Source of the DNA: Desulfobulbus propionicus
GTDB taxonomy: Bacteria; Desulfobacterota; Dissulfuribacteria; Dissulfuribacterales; DYLC01
DNA: 33,924 nt
Reading direction: 5' to 3'
NCBI GenBank assembly: GCA_020722285.1
Contig: DYLC01000005.1
Span: 1-33,924, forward strand
Every line of letters starts with the position of its first letter. Position 1 is the stretch's first letter. The translations under genes and the position numbers were made by a program. This document shows positions 7,478 to 15,800 of the stretch, piece after piece. The notes under the pieces were generated by a model. That model was not told the origin of the DNA, made no database searches, and was given only the letters and a program-made list of their open reading frames with translations.

Positions 7478-8404
7478 CTATTCTATCAATCCTATTCTCT
7501 TAAGATATTTTTGATCCTTCGACCAATTTTTAAGCACCTTGACCCAGATATCAAGCTCAATGCGAGCATCCCACATCTGCTTGAGTTCCTCAAGAACCAA
7601 CCGTTTGTTTTTTCTTATAAATTTAGCATCTTTTCCGATGATTATGCCTTTTTGAGATGGCTTCTCCACATAAACTGTAGCATGGATTGTAATGGTTTTT
7701 CTATCTCTTGTAAACTCAAATGGCTCCACCTCTACAAAAGTGGAATATGGCACTTCCTCTTCAGCCATCAAAAATATTTTTTCCCTAATAAGTTCAGCGA
7801 CAAACATCTCCTTAGTCTGATCTGTTAAAAATGTAGCATCATAAAACTGAGGGCCTTCTGGCATAAGCCTCATAGTTTCATCAAGCAAAAGAGCAAGTCC
7901 TTCATTATGTATGGCTGAAATAGGAATAATTGACTCAAATGGAAAAAAATCCTTCATTTCATTTATGATAGGCAGCAGATTTTCCTTTGCTACCAGGTCA
8001 ATTTTATTTAGCACCAATAGAACTGGCTTGCCTGTATGTTTCAGCAGATCGAGAATGGCAAGCTCTGTAGCTGGCCACCTTCTCGTGATATCAACAACAA
8101 GCAGAACAGCATCCACATCAGCCAATGCTTTCGTCGCCCAGTCCACAATAACTTTGTTCAGGAGGTGCTTGGACTCATGGATTCCTGGCGTATCAACAAA
8201 AACAATCTGGAAGTTTGCACCAGTAAGTATCCCCCTGATTTGTTGCCTTGTGGTCTGGGGCTTTGGGGTAGTAATAGCAATTTTTTGCCCTAATAACTGA
8301 TTAAGCAATGTGGATTTGCCAGTATTTGGAGCGCCAATAATGGCAACAAAACCAGAACGAAACCCTTCTTTGCCCTGTGTGGTAATTAACTGATCATTCT
8401 CCAT
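7478..8404 (-). CDS. era: GTPase Era, 16S rRNA-binding ribosome assembly factor
   Basis: Era binds the 3' end of 16S rRNA and couples 30S maturation to GTP hydrolysis. In this 308-residue protein the G motifs are all present: G1 GAPNTGKST (about 25-33), G2 around TTR, G3 DTPG, G4 NKID and G5-like SA. The C-terminal KH domain carries the family's GIIIGKDAKFIR turn (about 259-270) and ends in WVKVLKNW. G1 has Ala and Thr where most Era proteins have GRPNVGKS, a harmless variation. It lies downstream of rnc, a pairing that is common in bacteria, but here 269 bases separate them. No strong ribosome site is visible at ATG 8404. Confidence 0.96.
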   Translation of the reverse strand: MENDQLITTQGKEGFRSGFVAIIGAPNTGKSTLLNQLLGQKIAITTPKPQTTRQQIRGILTGANFQIVFVDTPGIHESKHLLNKVIVDWATKALADVDAVLLVVDITRRWPATELAILDLLKHTGKPVLLVLNKIDLVAKENLLPIINEMKDFFPFESIIPISAIHNEGLALLLDETMRLMPEGPQFYDATFLTDQTKEMFVAELIREKIFLMAEEEVPYSTFVEVEPFEFTRDRKTITIHATVYVEKPSQKGIIIGKDAKFIRKNKRLVLEELKQMWDARIELDIWVKVLKNWSKDQKYLKRIGLIE

Positions 8405-8424
8405 TTCTGATAACCGATTATCTT

Positions 8425-8443
8425 GTTAATATAGTTTATTAAC
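8425..8443. repeat. 7-bp inverted repeat 20 bases upstream of era start
   Basis: GTTAATA at 8425-8431 and TATTAAC at 8437-8443 form a perfect 7-5-7 palindrome just before the era start. Position and symmetry fit a repressor operator or a small mRNA hairpin. The sequence is AT-rich, so chance is possible. Confidence 0.35.
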
Positions 8444-8673
8444 CTATAGTGCCTGCAAAAACTTCAACAATACTATTTGGTTGTGCAGTGTCATGATGGC
8501 TTGACAGCGAGGTGTATATACAAAGAGTCTGTTGAGCTGTTAGATGACAAGCTATTGTGAGTTTAAGCTCGTTATCTTTTTACAATCAGCCAAATTTTTT
8601 ATACAAAGTTGTTGTATCCTCGCGCCTTTCTAACGAACAAATCTTTATTTTTTTGGAGTTACTTGAGGATAGT

Positions 8674-9399
8674 TCAAGAACTGCCTGGAGCTGGAAGTTT
8701 TGCAATTGCTTCCCTGGCAGCTCTCTGTTCTGCTTCTTTTTTGTTTTTTCCGCTTGCCATGACGATAAACCTGTCTTGTAAATACAAGGCAACTGTAAAT
8801 TTTTTATCATGATCCGGCCCTTCAGATGCCTCGACCCTATAGGTTGGTGCGGTTTTATAAAGCGCCTGAGTATGCTCCTGCAATATGCTTTTATAATCAT
8901 TAAGGGGAGTTTCCGGATCAATCTGTTCAATTTGAGGCATAAAAATCTTTCGCACCACCTCTAAACTTCGCTCATAGCCACCATCAAGGTATATGGCTCC
9001 TATTACCGCCTCAAATACGTCTGCAAGGATAGATGGCTTGTTGTAACCTTTGGCGTTGAACTCACCCTTGCTGAGCCTGATATAGTGTGAAAAAAAGAGT
9101 TTCTTTGCCAAGGAGGCAAGCCTGGTTTCATTGACCAAGCTTGCTCTCATACGCGTCAATACGCCTTCTGAATACTTGGATGCAAAAGATTCAAAGAGGA
9201 TATGACTTATAATGAGCTCCAGAACAGCATCACCTAAAAATTCCAGCAATTCATTGTCAGCCACAGAAGCCTCTTCACTTTTGCAGGAACTGTGGGTCAT
9301 CGCTTGTACCAATAGGTTGATATTGTTAAATGAATAGCCGAGTATACTTTCAAATTCATTAAATTTTTTATTTTGTAGCTGAGGATATATATTGCTCAT
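8674..9399 (-). CDS. rnc: Ribonuclease III
   Basis: RNase III cleaves double-stranded RNA, including the 30S rRNA precursor. The 241-residue protein has the catalytic domain first: NELLEFLGDAVL (about 49-60) with Glu53 and Asp57, and ILADVFEAVIGAIYLDGG with Asp127 and Glu130, the Mg2+-binding acids. A dsRNA-binding domain follows (about 165-237, ending KNKKEAEQRAAREAIAKL). The signature's usual ERLEFLGD reads NELLEFLGD here. It sits between lpxK (67 bases upstream) and era in the common order rnc-era. It has no truncation and is of standard length. Confidence 0.96.
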   Translation of the reverse strand: MSNIYPQLQNKKFNEFESILGYSFNNINLLVQAMTHSSCKSEEASVADNELLEFLGDAVLELIISHILFESFASKYSEGVLTRMRASLVNETRLASLAKKLFFSHYIRLSKGEFNAKGYNKPSILADVFEAVIGAIYLDGGYERSLEVVRKIFMPQIEQIDPETPLNDYKSILQEHTQALYKTAPTYRVEASEGPDHDKKFTVALYLQDRFIVMASGKNKKEAEQRAAREAIAKLPAPGSS

Positions 9400-9466
9400 G
9401 TTTTAATTATATCAAGATTATATGAAGTTTGACTAATTTTAAGCAGGCTCAAGATGCTCAGTGTTA

Positions 9467-10528
9467 TTACACTCGGACATCAAAGCTAACTGCTTTCAAT
9501 AAATTTTGCAGGGATGGTTCTATGGCGAGTTTTGTTTTAACGACCCATACAGGATATGTAAAATTGAAATCATGCAGTTTTATTGCATCCTTTTCCGTTG
9601 TAACAAGGGCATCAGCTTGTATTTTTTGGGCAATCTTGCAAAGCTCGAAAACGTCGTCCTGTGTATAACAATAGTGATCCGCAAATAACACCTGTTCTAT
9701 CACAAAACCACCTGAACTGGAAAGGGTTTTTACAAACGCCTCTGGATGTCCTATGCCACAAAAGGCGACCATTTTTTTTTGATGTAACTGATTAACTCCC
9801 ACAAACTGTCCGTCCAGCGATGTCACACCTGCAACAACGGTTTTGCTTATAAGCATATCAGCATCCGGGGCAAGCTTCTTTAGTGTTTTTTGCAGTCTTA
9901 ATATCTCTGAAGAATCAGCGAAGACGTCAGCCATGGTTATGATAACTGCATCTGCCTTTGACGCGGCTTCAAGGGGTTCTCTTAGGTCACCACCAGGGAA
10001 AACTTTTATATTACCAAATGGGTCAATGGCTGAAAAGCACAGTATATCCATGTCCCTATCAAGTTTCATGTGTTGAAAACCATCATCAAGTACAATTATT
10101 TCAACTCCATTTTGCACTGCAAGCATTCCTCCCGCGCGCCTGTCCGATCCCACAACAACCACAAGTCCTGGTAGTTTTTCGGCCATCATCATAGCCTCAT
10201 CACCGGAAATTTTGACTTCTGTTAAAATCTCCCTGCCATCTGAAACAAGTACAGGGCCCTTTCCTGCCTTACCCTTGTATCCTCGACTCACAACAGCAGT
10301 TTTTTTCCCTTTTTTAATAAAAAAATCTGCTATCTCCATGACTACCGGGGTTTTCCCCGTACCACCCATAGTGATATTTCCAACACTTATTACAGGAACA
10401 GGCAGTCTGTATCGTCTCAACAGATTGTTGTTATACAAAGCCCTTCTCATCTTCATCGTCCACCCATAGGCAAAAGAAAACATAGCGCCGATGCGAAATA
10501 ACTGGTTCTTGTATCTGCTTAAATCCAT
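9467..10528 (-). CDS. lpxK: Tetraacyldisaccharide 4'-kinase
   Basis: LpxK phosphorylates the 4' position of tetraacyldisaccharide-1-phosphate to give lipid IVA at the inner membrane. The 353-residue protein has the P-loop GGTGKT at 55-60 in the family context SVGNITMGGTGKTPVV, then SRGYKG, SGDEAMMMA, GSDRRAG and LDDGFQHMKLDRD, all standard LpxK blocks. The N-terminal helix (LFRIGAMFSFAYGW) matches the membrane-associated start of the family. The start lies 6 bases after the waaA stop, so the two are co-transcribed and act in consecutive steps of Kdo2-lipid A assembly. Confidence 0.96.
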   Translation of the reverse strand: MDLSRYKNQLFRIGAMFSFAYGWTMKMRRALYNNNLLRRYRLPVPVISVGNITMGGTGKTPVVMEIADFFIKKGKKTAVVSRGYKGKAGKGPVLVSDGREILTEVKISGDEAMMMAEKLPGLVVVVGSDRRAGGMLAVQNGVEIIVLDDGFQHMKLDRDMDILCFSAIDPFGNIKVFPGGDLREPLEAASKADAVIITMADVFADSSEILRLQKTLKKLAPDADMLISKTVVAGVTSLDGQFVGVNQLHQKKMVAFCGIGHPEAFVKTLSSSGGFVIEQVLFADHYCYTQDDVFELCKIAQKIQADALVTTEKDAIKLHDFNFTYPVWVVKTKLAIEPSLQNLLKAVSFDVRV

Positions 10529-10534
10529 GTTAAA

Positions 10535-11878
10535 TCAGATTGTCATGTGCCCCTTCAGCCAATCAATATGCCTTGATATGACGCCCTTGTTGCGCATGGC
10601 AAATTCCATGGCATTTCTGCCTATGTCCTTGCGCAGCATTCTGTCTGAAAAAAAAGAAGCAAGCCTTTCAAAAAGCATGTCGTCATTCTCTACCAGAACT
10701 CCACCGTTACTAAGCAGAAGCCCATGAGAAACCTCCTCACAGCTTTCAACAAAAGGCCCAAAAAGAACAGGTATGCCATGCTGGGCAGGCTCAAGCAGAT
10801 TATGCCCTCCAACTGGAACAAGACTTCCTCCCACAAACGCCGCATTCGCCACTCCATAAAGGCTTGCAAGCTTACCCATCTCATCCACTATTGTAACATC
10901 AGCCCCGCCTTCTCCACGACAATGGCTCAACCTCTGTGTGCTAAGCCCATAGCTTTTGGCAAGCTTCAGGATCTCTTCCACTCTTTGGATATGACGAGGC
11001 GCAATGAGCAGTTTTATCTCTGAAAATAACTCCTTAAGCCTCTTGTGAACCTTAAAAACATCTGCCTCCTCTCCCTCATGGGTGCTGCCTGCAATCCACA
11101 AAGGGACTTTGGGATTAATGGCAGTTCTGGCAAAAAATATCCGTTTTTCTTCCAGACTCAATGGGTTAACATCAGAATCAAACTTCAAATTGCCCAACGC
11201 ATACACCCTGTCAGGCTCAATGCCAAGCTCAATCAGTCTGACCTTGTCAGCCTCGGACTGCATGGAGATAGCCTCGAAGCCATCGTAAAGAAGCCTTGCA
11301 AGATACGGGAAAAATTTTAGCCGTGAAGAGGCCTTGGACGAAATACTTCCGTTTATGAGAAAAACTGGTACGCCTGCCTCTTTGAACGTCCATATCCAGT
11401 TCGGCCAGATATCAGTTTCAACAATAACCAAACAACTCGGCTGATAGCAGGCCATAAAACGTTTTACTGAAATGCGAAAGTCAAAAGGTGGAAAGATAAT
11501 CTGGTGATATGGGAAAAGCTGGCCAAGCCTCTCTGAACCACTTCTAGTCGTGGCTGACAGGATCAAACCTGATTGAGAAAAAGCATTCTCCATGCCACGA
11601 ATAAAGGCTGCGGCTGCATTGACCTCGCCTAATGACAGGGCATGTATCCATGGCCTTTTTTGCGCACATTTGCTGAAAACAACATTTGGAGAACATGGCG
11701 CATTTCCATATTTACTTCTACTCGTTAAATCAAGCCCTAAACGTTGTGCTGCGATTTGCCTGTAATAGCCGTTAGTTGCCCCCAAAAATAACAAAATGGG
11801 CGCTAAAGCCGGTATGGAAGCTAATTGCAGAATATTGTAGAGTGTCAAAAAAAAATGGGAATCGGTTTTTTGAGACAT
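10535..11878 (-). CDS. waaA: 3-deoxy-D-manno-octulosonic acid (Kdo) transferase
   Basis: WaaA (KdtA) transfers Kdo from CMP-Kdo to lipid IVA. I start at ATG 11878 (447 residues), because the open frame upstream runs inside the opposed rluB gene and lacks family similarity. An N-terminal membrane helix lies at about 9-33 (FFLTLYNILQLASIPALAPILL). The GT-B glycosyltransferase then has HALSLGEVNAA with the catalytic Glu85, LVIVETDIWPNW, ALGNLKFD and GGSLVPVGGHNLLEPAQHG, the CMP-Kdo site. The start codon overlaps that of rluB on the other strand, so its ribosome site lies inside rluB and is poor. Mono- versus bifunctional activity cannot be read from sequence. Confidence 0.94.
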   Translation of the reverse strand: MSQKTDSHFFLTLYNILQLASIPALAPILLFLGATNGYYRQIAAQRLGLDLTSRSKYGNAPCSPNVVFSKCAQKRPWIHALSLGEVNAAAAFIRGMENAFSQSGLILSATTRSGSERLGQLFPYHQIIFPPFDFRISVKRFMACYQPSCLVIVETDIWPNWIWTFKEAGVPVFLINGSISSKASSRLKFFPYLARLLYDGFEAISMQSEADKVRLIELGIEPDRVYALGNLKFDSDVNPLSLEEKRIFFARTAINPKVPLWIAGSTHEGEEADVFKVHKRLKELFSEIKLLIAPRHIQRVEEILKLAKSYGLSTQRLSHCRGEGGADVTIVDEMGKLASLYGVANAAFVGGSLVPVGGHNLLEPAQHGIPVLFGPFVESCEEVSHGLLLSNGGVLVENDDMLFERLASFFSDRMLRKDIGRNAMEFAMRNKGVISRHIDWLKGHMTI

Positions 11879-12641
11879 GAATGACGATAACAGGGAAGCA
11901 TCTGCAACACAAGCAGTAAGGGTACAGAAATTTTTGTCGCAAGCAGGGTTTTGCTCAAGAAGAAAGGCGGAAGAACTGATCATTACAGGCAAAGTCAAGG
12001 TAGATGGACAGGTTATAACTGAACTGGGCACTAAAATTTATCCTGACAGACAAACTGTAGTTGTGGATAACAAGCACATCAATGGTGTTAGGAAAAGAAC
12101 CTATGTCTTGATGCATAAACCTGCAGGCTACCTCACAACACTGCATGATCCTTTTGCAAGACCAACCATTCTGGATATTCTCCCCAAAAATATGCCCCGC
12201 ATTTTTCCTGTTGGCAGGCTGGATATGAACAGCGAAGGGCTGTTATTGCTGACTGACGACGGAGAGTTGACCAAAAGACTTCTACATCCAAGCTTCAAGG
12301 TAGCCAAAACATACAGATGCGTTATTAGCCCCATTGCTTCCAACGAACAACTGGAGAGATTACGAAGAGGTATTGTGGCAGCAGGATTAGGGCCGCGTAA
12401 AACAATGCCATGCACAATCAAAACCATTCGACAAACCCATGACAGATCTACTGTTGAAATCACCCTTAAAGAAGGAAGAAAAAGACAAATAAGGTTGATG
12501 TTTCAGGCTGTTGGCTGTGAAGTGCTGAGATTGATAAGAATCAAAATGGGTTCTCTTGAACTTAAAGATCTTGCTGCCGGAACTTTTCGTGAACTTACAG
12601 AAAATGAAGTGGCAAAACTTAAAACAGAAGCTGGTCTGTAA
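11877..12641 (+). CDS. rluB: 23S rRNA pseudouridine synthase, RsuA/RluB family
   Basis: This 254-residue enzyme has an N-terminal S4 RNA-binding domain (about 15-60, VRVQKFLSQAGFCSRRKAEE) and a pseudouridine synthase domain whose signature GRLDMNSEGLLLLTDDGEL carries the catalytic Asp116. RluB modifies U2605 of 23S rRNA in E. coli; RsuA and RluE/F are close relatives, so the target base is inferred. An in-frame stop directly upstream at 11871 makes ATG 11877 the only reasonable start; there is only a weak GAG before it. The stop codon lies inside the stem of the terminator at 12631-12661. Confidence 0.93.
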   Translation: MNDDNREASATQAVRVQKFLSQAGFCSRRKAEELIITGKVKVDGQVITELGTKIYPDRQTVVVDNKHINGVRKRTYVLMHKPAGYLTTLHDPFARPTILDILPKNMPRIFPVGRLDMNSEGLLLLTDDGELTKRLLHPSFKVAKTYRCVISPIASNEQLERLRRGIVAAGLGPRKTMPCTIKTIRQTHDRSTVEITLKEGRKRQIRLMFQAVGCEVLRLIRIKMGSLELKDLAAGTFRELTENEVAKLKTEAGL

Positions 12642-12661
12642 CAGTTACGGTTACAGACCAG
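12631..12661. terminator. Bidirectional terminator hairpin between rluB and the cold-shock gene
   Basis: A perfect 12-bp stem, CTGGTCTGTAAC (12631-12642) and GTTACAGACCAG (12650-12661), with a 7-nt loop lies between the convergent genes. The rluB stop TAA (12639-12641) is in the left arm. On the minus strand it is followed by a TTTT-containing stretch, on the plus strand by a weaker AT-rich one. It probably ends transcription of the cold-shock gene, and perhaps of rluB. Confidence 0.7.
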
Positions 12662-12674
12662 AATAAGTTGCGCT

Positions 12675-12878
12675 TTAACGAATTATTTTTACATTAGAAG
12701 CCTGAGGTCCTTTAGGGCCGTCGGTTACCTCAAACTCTACGTCCTGTCCCTCTTTCAGGGACTTAAAACCCTCCTGCTGCACAGCACTGAAATGTACAAA
12801 TACGTCCGCTCCACCATCCTGACTGATAAACCCATACCCTTTCTGGTCATTAAACCATTTGACCTTCCCTTTTGCCAT
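12675..12878 (-). CDS. Cold-shock domain protein (CspA family)
   Basis: This is a 67-residue nucleic-acid-binding protein with the full cold-shock fold: [18 protein letters not shown] containing RNP1 (KGYGFI) and [10 protein letters not shown] containing RNP2 (VFVHF). It acts as an RNA chaperone. I start at ATG 12878 because AAAGGAG lies 9 bases upstream and this gives the family's usual MAKGKVKWF start. The frame stays open to 13082, but that extension is not cold-shock sequence. The upstream region carries a probable long leader, typical of csp mRNAs. Which paralogue this is (CspA, C, D or E) cannot be decided here. Confidence 0.95.
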   Translation of the reverse strand: MAKGKVKWFNDQKGYGFISQDGGADVFVHFSAVQQEGFKSLKEGQDVEFEVTDGPKGPQASNVKIIR

Positions 12879-13082
12879 TTGACTTACTCCTTTGTTTATT
12901 ACATATTTGGGATTACCCCACTTGAAACGCAAATCACAACCGATAGGTCTGCCGTCAACTTTGCACTGCGATGGCGACAAAAGGGTCTGCCAAACATCAA
13001 AGGTAAAACGTGTTGCCACTGCCACATCGGATGTATTTTTATAGTTAGTATCAAAGTAACCATAAAACAACTTGAACGTCAA
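12879..13082 (-). promoter_or_regulatory. Probable long 5' leader of the cold-shock gene
   Basis: The minus strand has a -35-like TTGACG at 13082-13077 with a weak -10-like TACTTT 18 bases on, which would give an mRNA leader of about 170 nt. Long structured leaders are established for cold-shock genes. The leader happens to be open in frame with the csp gene. I see no further gene here. Confidence 0.4.
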
Positions 13083-13260
13083 CTAAAATTTGGATAGTAC
13101 AATGCAAATGATGCGTCTTGATAGTGGGAAGTTCTAAAAATTTCTAATTTCTGGAATTTCCCTACAGATGAAAACAGTCTTGTTGAATCTTGGCAGCGCA
13201 TTGTTATTACTGTATATCTGACAGATATGAAAGTAAGATGTTGCTGACTGGAGGGTTGAA
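13083..13260. other. Intergenic region between csp and the SPFH gene
   Basis: This AT-rich stretch contains no gene. Near 13125-13160 it holds GTTCTAAAAATTTCTAATTTC, similar to the terminal repeats of the 22426-type element, possibly a solo end. GGAGGG at 13250-13255 is the ribosome site of the SPFH gene. No convincing promoter is seen. Confidence 0.4.
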
Positions 13261-14379
13261 ATGGGCATAAATAATGTTGTTTTTCTTGAGATACTGGAAT
13301 GGTTTGATGAAAGCGGCGCAGAGGTGGCCCACAGGCTGCCTCAAGAGGGTTCTGGAGAACTCAAGTTTGGCGCTCAGGTTATAGTCAGAGAGAGCCAGGC
13401 AGCGGTCTTTTATTCAAGCGGCGTGGCCTGTGATGCCCTTGGCCCTGGCAGACACACCCTCAGCACTTACAACATACCTGTCCTTACGAAACTTCTTTCG
13501 CTTCCCTGGGCATTTTCAAGCCCGTTTCGGGCAGAGGTTTACTTTACAAACCTCAAGATATTTAACAACCTACGTTGGGGCACAAGAGACCCTGTTGCAT
13601 TCAGGGACAGAGATCTTGGGCTTGTCAGAATCAGGGCTAATGGCATTTTCAACCTTCAGGTTACCCAGCCTGTTCTGTTCATCAACAGCCTTATTGGCAC
13701 GAGTCCGAGTTACACAATCGGCGATCTCGAAAAATATTTTAACGAGATTATCATCTCAAGGCTCAATGACCTCATGGGAGAGGAACTCGACACTCTTTTT
13801 GATCTGCCAGGCAGGTATGACGATTTCTCAAAAAATCTCTCTACAAGATTGGAGCAGGATTTCAGCGAATATGGCCTTGCATTGCGTGGTATCTATATCA
13901 ACTCTATAACTCCTCCAGGAGAAGTGCAGCAGGCCATTGACGACAAAGGCAGACTTGCGCTTTTAAATGCCAACCTTGGAGACTTCATGCAGATGAAGGC
14001 AGCCATGGCAATGGAGGGGGCGGCGACGTCCGGCAATGGCGCGGCCGGCGCAGGAGTGGGCATGGGTATAGGGATGCTGCTTCCAGGGATGCTGACTGCA
14101 TCACAGGGAATCAAGCAAACTGAGCTGCAACTACAGACCTGCCCCAAGTGCGGGACAACAACCGGCGCTGAATCCAAGTTCTGTCCAAGCTGTGGACATC
14201 AACTCCTTACCATCCGAAAGTGCAGGATGTGCAGCGCCGACCTGCATCCTGCATCACGATTTTGCCACAAATGCGGGGCAAAAGTGGAACAGGAGAAAGA
14301 GCCACGGATATGCAAGGAATGCTCAATGCAAAACAGACCTGAGGCGGTTTTCTGCAACAATTGCGGCGCCAAACTGTAA
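13261..14379 (+). CDS. SPFH-domain protein with three C-terminal zinc ribbons
   Basis: This 372-residue protein resembles the 'virion core protein / YdjI-like' SPFH group. Residues about 25-240 form the SPFH (band-7) region, with typical QAAVFYSSG, GPGRHTL and a C-terminal EYGLALRGIYINSITPP. A Gly/Ala/Met-rich linker follows (about 250-282). Three four-Cys zinc ribbons end it: C294/C297/C308/C311, C321/C324/C335/C338 and C351/C354/C365/C368, each CxxC-x10-CxxC. No membrane helix is obvious. The start follows a strong GGAGGG. The next gene, 15 bases on, is another zinc-ribbon protein, so the pair probably works as one unit. The biological role is not established. Confidence 0.85.
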   Translation: MGINNVVFLEILEWFDESGAEVAHRLPQEGSGELKFGAQVIVRESQAAVFYSSGVACDALGPGRHTLSTYNIPVLTKLLSLPWAFSSPFRAEVYFTNLKIFNNLRWGTRDPVAFRDRDLGLVRIRANGIFNLQVTQPVLFINSLIGTSPSYTIGDLEKYFNEIIISRLNDLMGEELDTLFDLPGRYDDFSKNLSTRLEQDFSEYGLALRGIYINSITPPGEVQQAIDDKGRLALLNANLGDFMQMKAAMAMEGAATSGNGAAGAGVGMGIGMLLPGMLTASQGIKQTELQLQTCPKCGTTTGAESKFCPSCGHQLLTIRKCRMCSADLHPASRFCHKCGAKVEQEKEPRICKECSMQNRPEAVFCNNCGAKL

Positions 14380-14394
14380 CGGAGCCTTATTCCT

Positions 14395-15681
14395 TTGGCC
14401 GGAGTTGCATCCTCACTGAAGTGTCCTCAGTGCTCAGGCAGTATTGAGTTTTCAGGGGCAGAGACCGTAGTTACCTGCGGATTTTGCAAAAGCAGGCTTT
14501 ACATGGTCACAAAAGGGGCTTTCAGGTTCCTGCTTCTGCCAACAGGCTTTGAAACTGCCGGAAATGAATTGCCTTCAAACCTGATTTACATACCTTTCTG
14601 GCGCTACAAGGGCGGTTTCTTTCGTGTTCTTGAGGATTTCAGCATCCAGTGGAGCAATTTCGACAGCACAATATGCGCTATCCCGGAACTTATGGAAAAC
14701 CTCAACCTTGGCATCAGACATCAGACCATGACAATGCGTTTGCTTGATGATATGCAAAAAATGCCTTCACCTCAAATTAGTTTTCACGAAGGCCTGGTTA
14801 ATGCCCAGAAACGTTTTGGGACATTTCTTGCTCAACCGCAGCTTGAACGTTTTATCGGAGCACATCAAAGCGCAATCTATGCCCCTTTTGCAATCAAGAA
14901 CAGGGCGAACAAGCACCTGCTTGAACCATTGATACAAGGCATGGCAGCCCTGTCTGTCAGCGATAACCTGCTTCAGGCCCTTTTGGCGCCAGTGGACAGA
15001 TCGGGGGCTACTGCCCTTGTTCCCCTTTTGTGCCCTGAATGTGGTGCTGATATGCCTGCCCAAAACAGGGTTATAGCGCTAATGTGCGATAGATGTCAAA
15101 AGGCATGGCATATAAGAAAGCGGAGATTTTCTCCCCTTTCCTATCGGATCGTTGCGCCTTCAGGGGCTGATTTTAATGCCAAAAGCGTGGGCATCTGGCT
15201 GCCTTTCTGGGTAACAGAGGTTAAACTCAACGGGCTTGGCCTTGACAACAGGGCAGCCTTTAACCTTGCAGCAATCTCCTACTGGCCAGTGAACAAAGAC
15301 TGGCATGAAAAAAATATCTGTCTTGTGACCCCTGCCTTCAATCTTTCCCCCAAGATGCTTTTGAAATTGTCTGCCAAGATGACCATAGCGAGGATCTCTT
15401 ACGATTCAAGCGAAATAAAACTGGATTGCGGCGCAAGACTTGCGCCAGTAACCCTGCCTTACGATGTCTCAGCAAAAATGTTCAAGTTTATACTTGCGGA
15501 GTTATTCCAGCGCCACAAAAAAATCGCCCCTCTGGTCCATGACAGCGGCATCAAGGCAATCAATACAACCCTTTGTTATCTTCCTTATAAACAAAATGGA
15601 AATGATTTAATATGTCAGCATACAGGAAACGCTATCTCTGCCCAGGCTGTTGAGATAGGTATGCGCATAATATCTCCTTAA
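14395..15681 (+). CDS. Zinc-ribbon protein paired with the SPFH protein
   Basis: This 428-residue protein starts at TTG 14395, with GGAG 10 bases upstream; no ATG occurs before the conserved Cys motif. It has two zinc ribbons: C10/C13 with C28/C31, and C213/C216 with C231/C234. Between and after them are two similar modules containing (I/L)PFW (YIPFWRYKGGFF near 65-76 and WLPFWVTEVKLN near 260), suggesting an internal duplication of a ribbon plus a beta-rich domain. There is no signal peptide or transmembrane helix. I do not recognise a named family. It is likely a cytosolic partner of the SPFH protein, by position only. Confidence 0.8.
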   Translation: MAGVASSLKCPQCSGSIEFSGAETVVTCGFCKSRLYMVTKGAFRFLLLPTGFETAGNELPSNLIYIPFWRYKGGFFRVLEDFSIQWSNFDSTICAIPELMENLNLGIRHQTMTMRLLDDMQKMPSPQISFHEGLVNAQKRFGTFLAQPQLERFIGAHQSAIYAPFAIKNRANKHLLEPLIQGMAALSVSDNLLQALLAPVDRSGATALVPLLCPECGADMPAQNRVIALMCDRCQKAWHIRKRRFSPLSYRIVAPSGADFNAKSVGIWLPFWVTEVKLNGLGLDNRAAFNLAAISYWPVNKDWHEKNICLVTPAFNLSPKMLLKLSAKMTIARISYDSSEIKLDCGARLAPVTLPYDVSAKMFKFILAELFQRHKKIAPLVHDSGIKAINTTLCYLPYKQNGNDLICQHTGNAISAQAVEIGMRIISP

Positions 15682-15702
15682 TGCTTAATCTTTTAAAAAC
15701 TG

Positions 15703-15747
15703 GTAACTATTCAGTATAATGCCGAAAACGAACGAAAACCACCATAC
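15703..15747 (+). repeat. 45-bp dispersed repeat, copy 1 of an inverted pair
   Basis: This starts GTAACTATTCAGTATAATGC, continues through GAAAACGAACGAAAACCACC and ends at 15747. The reverse strand at 22307-22351 carries the same 45 bases with two differences. It lies between the zinc-ribbon gene and a response-regulator fragment. It may be a footprint or terminal sequence of a mobile element; no transposase is nearby. Confidence 0.75.
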
Positions 15748-15756
15748 TGATGATAT

Positions 15757-15782
15757 GCGTGGTCTGAAGATACAGACCACGC
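15757..15782. repeat. Perfect 10-bp hairpin upstream of the regulator fragment
   Basis: GCGTGGTCTG (15757-15766) and CAGACCACGC (15773-15782) pair perfectly around a 6-nt loop. No T tract follows on the plus strand, so it is not a canonical terminator. It may belong to the adjacent repeat or to an insertion remnant. Confidence 0.5.
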
Positions 15783-15800
15783 CGCAGAAGCGATGGGGAA

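Noticed and set aside
8405-8673. A small gene or RNA between rnc and era
   Set aside because: Frames on both strands here have no family similarity or ribosome site, and no tRNA-like fold is seen.
11879-12031. N-terminal extension of waaA (51 residues)
   Set aside because: It lies wholly inside the rluB gene on the other strand, has no WaaA similarity, and the membrane helix starts at the ATG at 11878.
13185-13215. Possible sigma-54 promoter (TTGGCAGCGCATTGTTATT) before the SPFH gene
   Set aside because: The GG to GC spacing is one base short and the -12 reads TTGTT, so it does not meet the consensus.
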